A stretch of 9,604 nucleotides of DNA from Dehalococcoidales bacterium (GTDB lineage Bacteria; Chloroflexota; Dehalococcoidia; Dehalococcoidales; UBA5760), in assembly GCA_016931015.1 (NCBI GenBank), contig JAFGFP010000064.1, forward strand, positions 1-9,604, written 5' to 3'. The translations under genes were made by a program, and so were the position numbers. This document shows, in pieces, positions 1 to 4,096 of the stretch (its first letter is position 1; each line of letters opens with the position of its first letter). The notes beneath the pieces are model-generated. The model had not been told where the DNA came from and searched no databases. It saw nothing but the letters and a program-made list of their open reading frames with translations.

Positions 1-539
1 AAGACCTTCGGCTCCAGGGCCAGGGCCCGCCCCAGCTCGACGCGCTTCCGCAGCCCGTAGGGGAGGGTACCCACCACCTGCTTCCGAATCGAGGCCATCT
101 CCAGGAAGTCGATGATGTCCTCGACCGTTTTACGGTGCCTGATTTCCTCCCTCTGGGCGGTGCCGAAGTAGAAGGCGCTGCTTATGAAGTTCTGCTTCAT
201 AAGTACGTGCCGGGCGGCCATGATGTTGTCCAGGGCGCTTAAGCCGGTGAAGAGCTCGATGTTCTGGAAGGTTCTGGCCAGGCCCAGCTGGGCGGCTTTA
301 TCGGGGCGGATTCGGGTGAGCCTGCGGCCCTCGAAGTAGACCTCACCCCGTTGCGGCTTGTAGAAGCCGTTGATGCAGTTTAGGATGCAGGTCTTCCCGG
401 CACCGTTGGGCCCGATAATCGCCAGGATTTCACCGTCGTTGATGTCGAGGCTGACCTCGCTGAGCGCCTTGACGCCGCCGAAGGAGAGGGAAAGGTTCTC
501 AATCCTTATCTTGGCGGTTTTGCTTGTTACCTCGGGCAA
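1..539 (-). CDS. livG: LivG-like branched-chain amino-acid-type ABC transporter ATP-binding protein (partial, C-terminus beyond left edge)
   Basis: This is the cytoplasmic ATPase that powers a LivFGHMK-type importer, normally for branched-chain amino acids, sometimes for amides or urea. Counting from the start chosen here, residues 43-50 are the Walker A motif GPNGAGKT, Q92 in RTFQN is the Q-loop, and LPYGLRKRVELGRALA near residue 160 is the LivG form of the ABC signature. The LivG-type insertion between Q-loop and signature is present. The reading frame is cut by the window edge before Walker B, after 179 codons. No ATG lies upstream in frame before a stop. A TTG at 537-539 is preceded by GGAGG with a 7-nt spacer, so I take TTG as the start, giving about 12 residues before the first beta strand. 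Residue 51, after the Walker A Thr, is Cys rather than the usual Thr. Substrate cannot be told from this half alone; UrtD-like function is an alternative. Confidence 0.92.
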   Translation of the reverse strand, partial: MPEVTSKTAKIRIENLSLSFGGVKALSEVSLDINDGEILAIIGPNGAGKTCILNCINGFYKPQRGEVYFEGRRLTRIRPDKAAQLGLARTFQNIELFTGLSALDNIMAARHVLMKQNFISSAFYFGTAQREEIRHRKTVEDIIDFLEMASIRKQVVGTLPYGLRKRVELGRALALEPKV

Positions 540-583
540 CTTCGGCCCTCCAAACTGCAGGGGTTCGTTATCGGCTGGTCTCC

Positions 584-853
584 CTAGCGTCCCTTCCCGG
601 CTGCCTCGCGGGCCAGTTTTTCCTTATACTGGGTTATACGGTGGCACTCCAGTCCCTCGCACTCCAGCCGGCGTCCCAGTCGCTTGGCATTTTTCTTGAG
701 CTGAGCGGCTGCCGTCTCAGTCGGCTCCCGGTACTTGGCGTAGCCGGTGCACCTCGTCGACCAGTCCTTGTATACCAGCACGGTTACCTCGTCATCCACC
801 GCATCGCAGTAGATGGTGGTGGCCGTTACCTGCCAGTCAGTCTTACTCGTCAC
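584..853 (-). CDS. small cysteine-containing hypothetical protein (89 aa)
   Basis: I do not recognise this family. It is supported as a gene by a GTG start at 851-853 with GAGGAG 6 nt upstream, a plausible promoter just above it, and the same orientation as the ATPase gene whose TTG start lies 44 nt downstream. The first half (residues 8-37) looks like two or three beta strands with C16 and C35. The second half is a basic helix-rich stretch with C65, C70 and H71 in the pattern CEGLECH. Four cysteines and a histidine on a small basic protein could bind a metal such as zinc, but no standard zinc-ribbon spacing is complete. No signal peptide or membrane segment is visible. It could be co-transcribed with the ABC ATPase; nothing shows a functional link. 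Confidence 0.66.
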   Translation of the reverse strand: MTSKTDWQVTATTIYCDAVDDEVTVLVYKDWSTRCTGYAKYREPTETAAAQLKKNAKRLGRRLECEGLECHRITQYKEKLAREAAGKGR

Positions 854-871
854 GGGATTCTCCTCACCCAG

Positions 872-899
872 ATTATCATATTGCGGCTCGGAGTGTCTA
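872..899 (-). promoter_or_regulatory. candidate sigma70-type promoter for the 89-aa protein gene
   Basis: Reading the minus strand, TAGACA (899-894, 5 of 6 to consensus) and GATAAT (877-872, 5 of 6) are separated by 16 nt. The predicted start of transcription would fall close to the Shine-Dalgarno sequence at 860-865, leaving a very short leader, which lowers confidence. Confidence 0.4.
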
Positions 900-918
900 T
901 GGCTAGGGGATATTTGAC

Positions 919-928
919 ATAACGTTAT
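919..928. promoter_or_regulatory. 10-bp perfect palindrome in a divergent intergenic region
   Basis: ATAACGTTAT reads the same on both strands and lies between two divergent genes, about 65 nt upstream of one start and 110 nt from the other. It could be an operator half-site pair, but a 10-bp palindrome is weak evidence alone. Confidence 0.2.
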
Positions 929-976
929 TAGCAGTTTAGCCCGGTCTCTTTCTTAATGAACCGGCGGCTAGCCCCT

Positions 977-1005
977 TTGACAAAAGGGAGATATTATAAT
1001 TTAAT
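977..1005 (+). promoter_or_regulatory. strong sigma70-type promoter for the DUF3096 gene
   Basis: TTGACA (977-982, exact consensus), a 17-nt spacer and TTTAAT (1000-1005, 5 of 6) form a nearly ideal promoter. Transcription would start near 1012, giving a leader of about 25 nt that contains the GGGGGT ribosome-binding site at about 1023-1028. Confidence 0.65.
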
Positions 1006-1036
1006 AAGCATTAAAACCGTAAGGGGGTAAAGAGCC

Positions 1037-1183
1037 ATGACCTTTGACTTGTCGCTTATCACTGCCATTATCGCCATCGTCTTCGGAATCATCGTCCTTG
1101 TCAAGCCGGCTGTGCTGGCCTATCTCATCGGCATTTACCTCATCATTATCGGGGCTATCTACCTAATACCTCGCTTCATGTAA
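1037..1183 (+). CDS. DUF3096-type small membrane protein (48 aa)
   Basis: This short gene encodes a very hydrophobic protein with two predicted membrane segments, about residues 5-22 and 27-45, separated by a short turn with Lys23-Pro24. The second segment carries IGIYLIIIGAIYLI, the characteristic pattern of the DUF3096 family, whose members are about 45-55 residues long, so the length is normal. The function of the family is not established. The ATG at 1037 has a GGGGGT ribosome-binding site about 8 nt upstream and a near-consensus promoter above that, so the gene is probably well expressed as a single-gene unit. It is flanked by a divergent gene on the left and a convergent one on the right. 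The protein would sit in the cytoplasmic membrane, with almost no soluble part. Confidence 0.82.
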   Translation: MTFDLSLITAIIAIVFGIIVLVKPAVLAYLIGIYLIIIGAIYLIPRFM

Positions 1184-1217
1184 GCTGGGTAGTGGGTCTT
1201 AGTCCGGCTTTCGGGTA

Positions 1218-1245
1218 GCGGGCTAACGCTAAAGGCGTAGCTCGC
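1218..1245. other. stem-loop between convergent genes
   Basis: GCGGGCT (1218-1224) pairs with AGCTCGC (1239-1245) including one G-T pair. ACGC (1226-1229) pairs with GCGT (1235-1238), with one bulged A at 1225 and a 5-nt loop. The 11-bp hairpin lies 34 nt after the DUF3096 stop and about 100 nt after the adenosine kinase-like stop on the other strand. Neither side is followed by a run of T, so it is not a classical intrinsic terminator. It may still help end or stabilise the transcripts. Confidence 0.35.
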
Positions 1246-1347
1246 TGCAGGCGGGGTAAAGTCGGGAAACCGGCGGACGCTCCGGGGTTGTCTTTATCGG
1301 GTCACCACCTGACGCGAGGGGGAAGGTTGTCGCCGGGAGGGGCTATC

Positions 1348-2280
1348 TTAGTCGCGGCAGGAGATGATGTCGAGCCGTGCCCGGAACTCTTCGGGGCTGA
1401 AGCGGTATTCCTGGGTGCCGTAGCTCTCGACGGCGAAAGAAGCGCAGACGCTGCCCATCAGGGCGCTCTCTCTGATTTCCTTACCCTGCACCAGGCCCTT
1501 GACTAAGCCTGCCCGGTAGGCGTCGCCGGCGCCGGTGGGGTCAACGACCGTCTTGGGCCTAGCGGCCGGGATAGAAAGCTCGCCGTCCGTGGTTACCACC
1601 AGGGAACCCATCTCTCCCAGGGTGGTAATTATTATCCCGGTGCTCTCAAGCAGCCTTTCCCGGTCCAGGCCGGTACTGCTTATGATAAGCTCTAGCTCGT
1701 AGTCGTTAGAAATCAGTATCCGGGAGCCGGTGATACATTGGGTGAGGTCGTCTTTAGACCACATGGGCAGGGACTGCCCCGGGTCGAAGATGTAGTTTAT
1801 GCCCCGCGACTTACAGGCGAGGGAGTAGGCAGTCATGTCTTCCAGGTTACCGGCGGCGATGATGGCCAGGCTCTCTCCGGGCGGCAGCTCGTCAAAGTTG
1901 AAAGCGGAGGGGTGTTTCATGGCGCCGGGGTTAAAGCCGGTTATCTGGTTATCGGCGCGGTCGGTGGTGATGTAAGCCCCAGCGGTGAACTCATTCTCGA
2001 TGACCTTGATGCCGTCGCGGGCTATCCGGTTCTGCTTGAGCCACTCGAAGTATCTCTGGTGGTCGTGGCCCACGGTGGCCAGGACGAGCGGCTTTTCCCC
2101 CAGCAGGGAGAGGGCGTAGGCGATGTTACCGGCGGTGCCGCCGAGCTTTTCCACCATGCCGCTAACGGTGAAGGAGACGTTGATAACGTGGAGCTTCCCG
2201 GGCAGGATGTGGTCGGAGAACTTCCCCGGGAAGGTCATTATGCGGTCGTAGGCCAGTGAGCCGGAAACGATGATATTCAT
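1348..2280 (-). CDS. PfkB-family carbohydrate/nucleoside kinase, adenosine kinase-like (AdoK type)
   Basis: This 310-residue cytoplasmic protein is a ribokinase-fold (PfkB) kinase that transfers phosphate from ATP to a sugar or nucleoside hydroxyl. Visible family marks are LGGTAGN (46-52, PfkB signature 1), NDYE (192-195, the NxxE magnesium motif) and DPTGAGD (247-253, signature 2) with D253 as the catalytic base. The N-terminus, with GSLAYDRIMTFPGKFSD and D12, resembles the mycobacterial adenosine kinase AdoK far more than ribokinase or fructokinase. My best assignment is therefore adenosine to AMP salvage, although a broader nucleoside kinase is possible. Length is normal for the family. 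The ATG at 2278-2280 aligns with the AdoK N-terminus but has no ribosome-binding site close by; AGGAG lies 25 nt upstream and fits an in-frame CTG instead. A promoter is present at 2330-2359. Confidence 0.85.
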   Translation of the reverse strand: MNIIVSGSLAYDRIMTFPGKFSDHILPGKLHVINVSFTVSGMVEKLGGTAGNIAYALSLLGEKPLVLATVGHDHQRYFEWLKQNRIARDGIKVIENEFTAGAYITTDRADNQITGFNPGAMKHPSAFNFDELPPGESLAIIAAGNLEDMTAYSLACKSRGINYIFDPGQSLPMWSKDDLTQCITGSRILISNDYELELIISSTGLDRERLLESTGIIITTLGEMGSLVVTTDGELSIPAARPKTVVDPTGAGDAYRAGLVKGLVQGKEIRESALMGSVCASFAVESYGTQEYRFSPEEFRARLDIISCRD

Positions 2281-2329
2281 GCTGCGTGATGTTTTCAGTC
2301 GGTATCTCCTGTCGGTAGGTTCTAGAATT

Positions 2330-2359
2330 ATGGTAAAGCTAAGGCTTGCCGGCTGTCAA
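2330..2359 (-). promoter_or_regulatory. candidate sigma70-type promoter for the adenosine kinase-like gene
   Basis: On the minus strand TTGACA (2359-2354, exact) and TACCAT (2335-2330, 4 of 6) are 18 nt apart. The predicted leader is about 43 nt. The promoter lies in the 96-nt gap after the coiled-coil gene, so the kinase can be expressed on its own as well as by read-through. Confidence 0.5.
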
Positions 2360-2376
2360 GGTATGCCCGGCGACAC

Positions 2377-3264
2377 TTAACTCTTGGGGGCTTCCTGGGG
2401 GGCGGCTTCTGCGGCGAGGCTTACCCGAATCTTCTTGGTATTGCTCCCGTCGGCCGCTTCCGCGCCGTCTTCTTCCAGGTGGTCTATCTCCGGCAGGGTG
2501 CTTAGGACGTCAATCAGGTTAATCGGCTGACGCGGCGTGACGATGATTAGCGGGCGCTCGGTGTTGGGGATAAGCTCGGTATTTTCAATCTCCGGCAGGC
2601 TGTCGAGGTAGGTCACGATGTCCATTATCTTCATGATGTCCAGCGGGGGCAGGATTTCCAGCTCCAAGTCCGGGTTGGGCTGGTCACCGGTCTCTGGCGG
2701 CGGGGCGGCGGGCGCTACCTCCATTTTTGCCTCGGTGTCCTCTTGTTTGGCGGCCGGGGCGGGTTCTTCGGGTTCGGCCGGAGTCTCCTTACTAGCCTTA
2801 GCCGCGGCCGGGCGGGCCTCTTCCAGAGGCTGGGGGAGCTTTTGCTCCGCTTCCGTCTGCAGGGCTTTTACCTGCCGGGTGAGCTCTTCCAGCCCCGATA
2901 GGAGCTGGCTGAACAGCCCCTGGACGGATTCCTTCAGCTCGGTTTGAATCCGCTGCATCTCCTTTTCTATCTGCCGGGCTTTAGCTTCGGCTTCGGCCAT
3001 GAGCTTGGTGGTTTCGATTTTGGCCTGCTCCACGGACTGCGCCTTTATCTCCTCAGCCAGCTTATCGGCTTCGGTAACGGTTCGCTCGGCCAGCTTGGTG
3101 AGCGATTCGGAATGTTCCGTGCGCTGAGTAAGCTGGTCGCGCTGGCTGATGAGCTCGTTGATGAGGGAGACTACCTGATTTTCATCAAGGCCGTCGCCGA
3201 CCTTTTTAATCTCCCAGCCGGCGAGCTCGATAAAGCTGGAATCTTTCGCCCCGTTCTTTCCCAT
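2377..3264 (-). CDS. coiled-coil protein with Ala/Pro-rich linker and C-terminal alpha/beta domain (295 aa)
   Basis: I do not recognise a named family. Residues 11-36 form a short head (FIELAGWEIKKVG, then a segment loosely like the membrane-binding head of DivIVA proteins). Residues about 40-142 are a long charged heptad-like coiled coil with many Glu, Lys and Gln. Residues 145-198 are an Ala/Pro/Glu-rich flexible linker. Residues 200-264 look like a compact beta-alpha-beta-beta-alpha-beta domain with two similar halves (IMDIVTYLDSLPEIE and LIDVLSTLPEID). The tail is Ala-rich. There is no signal peptide or membrane segment, so it should be cytoplasmic and oligomeric. A scaffold or cell-shape/division role is only a guess from architecture. 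The ATG at 3262-3264 has GGAGAAGG just upstream, and a promoter lies at 3293-3320. Confidence 0.8.
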   Translation of the reverse strand: MGKNGAKDSSFIELAGWEIKKVGDGLDENQVVSLINELISQRDQLTQRTEHSESLTKLAERTVTEADKLAEEIKAQSVEQAKIETTKLMAEAEAKARQIEKEMQRIQTELKESVQGLFSQLLSGLEELTRQVKALQTEAEQKLPQPLEEARPAAAKASKETPAEPEEPAPAAKQEDTEAKMEVAPAAPPPETGDQPNPDLELEILPPLDIMKIMDIVTYLDSLPEIENTELIPNTERPLIIVTPRQPINLIDVLSTLPEIDHLEEDGAEAADGSNTKKIRVSLAAEAAPQEAPKS

Positions 3265-3292
3265 GAACCTTCTCCACCTGTGTCTATTGTTA

Positions 3293-3320
3293 AGTGTAGC
3301 CCATTGGAGAGAGAAGTCAA
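3293..3320 (-). promoter_or_regulatory. candidate sigma70-type promoter for the coiled-coil protein gene
   Basis: On the minus strand TTGACT (3320-3315, 5 of 6) and TACACT (3298-3293, 4 of 6) are separated by 16 nt. The leader would be about 22 nt and includes the ribosome-binding site next to the ATG at 3264. Confidence 0.5.
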
Positions 3321-3421
3321 TCGCCCGATAGTAGCCTGCGGGCTATACGAAAGTGGGTGGGACGTCTTTCGGATGGCTAGAATTGACAGCCCTGCCCCCT
3401 CTGTTTTAGGCTGGTGCCGTG

Positions 3422-4096
3422 ATGGATAAAGACGGGGCTGCTAATAATTGTACCTGGCCGTTTGATACCATGGCCGCCGACTACGACGCCTGGTTCGAAG
3501 GCGCTGGAAAGACCGTCTTTGACATCGAGGTGCGGGCCTTCCGGGACGTTTTGACCTCCCTCCCCAGGCCCTGGCTTGAGGTTGGGGTGGGCAGCGGCCG
3601 CTTTGCCCGGGCGCTCGGTATCGAGATGGGCCTCGACCCCGCCATTAGAGTTGCCGAGATGGCCCAAAGGAGAGGCATCGCCGTGGTGCGGGGTACGGCG
3701 GAAAAGATACCGCTTGCGGAGCGGGTTTTGGGGGCGCTCTTTTTAATCTTCACCTTCTGCTTTTTGGCTTCCCCGCCCGATGTCCTCAAGGAGGCTCACC
3801 GTGTTCTAAGGCCCGGGGGTAAGCTGGTGCTGGGCCTGGTCTTAGGGGACAGCCCCTGGGGTAAGCTGTACCGGGAAAAGAAGCGGCAGGGGCACTGCTA
3901 CTATAAGCACGCTAGCTTCTGTAGCTACGCCGAGGTCAACCGGCTTCTGAAGGGGGCCGGTTTTACCGTGGAGAGGGTCATCGCCACGCTTTTTCAGAGG
4001 CCGGGCCGGGTCGAGCATCTGGAGACCCCCAGGGAGGGCTTTTCCCCCGAGGCCGGGTTTACCATCGTCGTGGCCGGGAAAGCGGCTGATAGCTAG
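3422..4096 (+). CDS. class I SAM-dependent methyltransferase (Methyltransf_11-like)
   Basis: This 224-residue protein has the Rossmann-fold methyltransferase layout. FDTMAADYDAWF (14-25) is the usual N-terminal cap, EVGVGSGRFA (53-62) is the glycine-rich SAM-binding motif I, the acidic region near D72 follows the second strand, GTAEKIPL (91-98) matches motif II, and VLRPGGKLVLG (128-138) is the strand after it. A small C-terminal part includes a His/Tyr/Cys-rich segment at 157-168. The methyl acceptor cannot be predicted; related proteins act on small molecules, quinones or metals. The ATG at 3422 directly follows an in-frame GTG at 3419, which is an equally possible start; only a weak AGG lies upstream. 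Its upstream gene is divergent, and its stop overlaps the stop of the convergent histidine kinase gene, so it is a single-gene unit. Confidence 0.88.
   Translation: MDKDGAANNCTWPFDTMAADYDAWFEGAGKTVFDIEVRAFRDVLTSLPRPWLEVGVGSGRFARALGIEMGLDPAIRVAEMAQRRGIAVVRGTAEKIPLAERVLGALFLIFTFCFLASPPDVLKEAHRVLRPGGKLVLGLVLGDSPWGKLYREKKRQGHCYYKHASFCSYAEVNRLLKGAGFTVERVIATLFQRPGRVEHLETPREGFSPEAGFTIVVAGKAADS

Noticed and set aside
524..922. Open frame of 132 codons on the plus strand
   Set aside because: It overlaps both the 89-residue gene and the start of the ABC ATPase in antisense, and has no family resemblance or ribosome-binding site.
914..942. Second plus-strand TTGACA at 914-919 as a promoter
   Set aside because: No acceptable -10 box occurs 16-18 nt downstream; the sequence there is TTTAGCCC.
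937..970. Inverted repeat TAGCCCGG ... CCGGCGGCTA upstream of the DUF3096 promoter
   Set aside because: The stem needs a 2-nt bulge and a 16-nt loop, and has no T-run or conserved context. GC-rich DNA gives such matches by chance.
977..1000. TTGACA with the exact TATAAT at 995-1000 as a promoter
   Set aside because: The spacer would be only 12 nt. The same TTGACA with TTTAAT at 1000-1005 has 17 nt and is preferred.
3334..3347. Small hairpin TAGCC-TGCG-GGCTA near the coiled-coil gene promoter
   Set aside because: Only 5 bp of stem and no flanking symmetry; not distinguishable from background.
3383..3409. TTGACA at 3383-3388 as a methyltransferase promoter
   Set aside because: The -35 box is perfect, but the best -10 (TTTTAG at 3404-3409) matches only 3 of 6 with 15-nt spacing, and the transcript would have almost no leader. 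It remains possible but is not supported enough to list.
2944..3429. Open frame of 161 codons on the plus strand running into the methyltransferase start
   Set aside because: Most of it is antisense to the coiled-coil gene, it has no ribosome-binding site, and it overlaps the promoter region between two well-supported genes.
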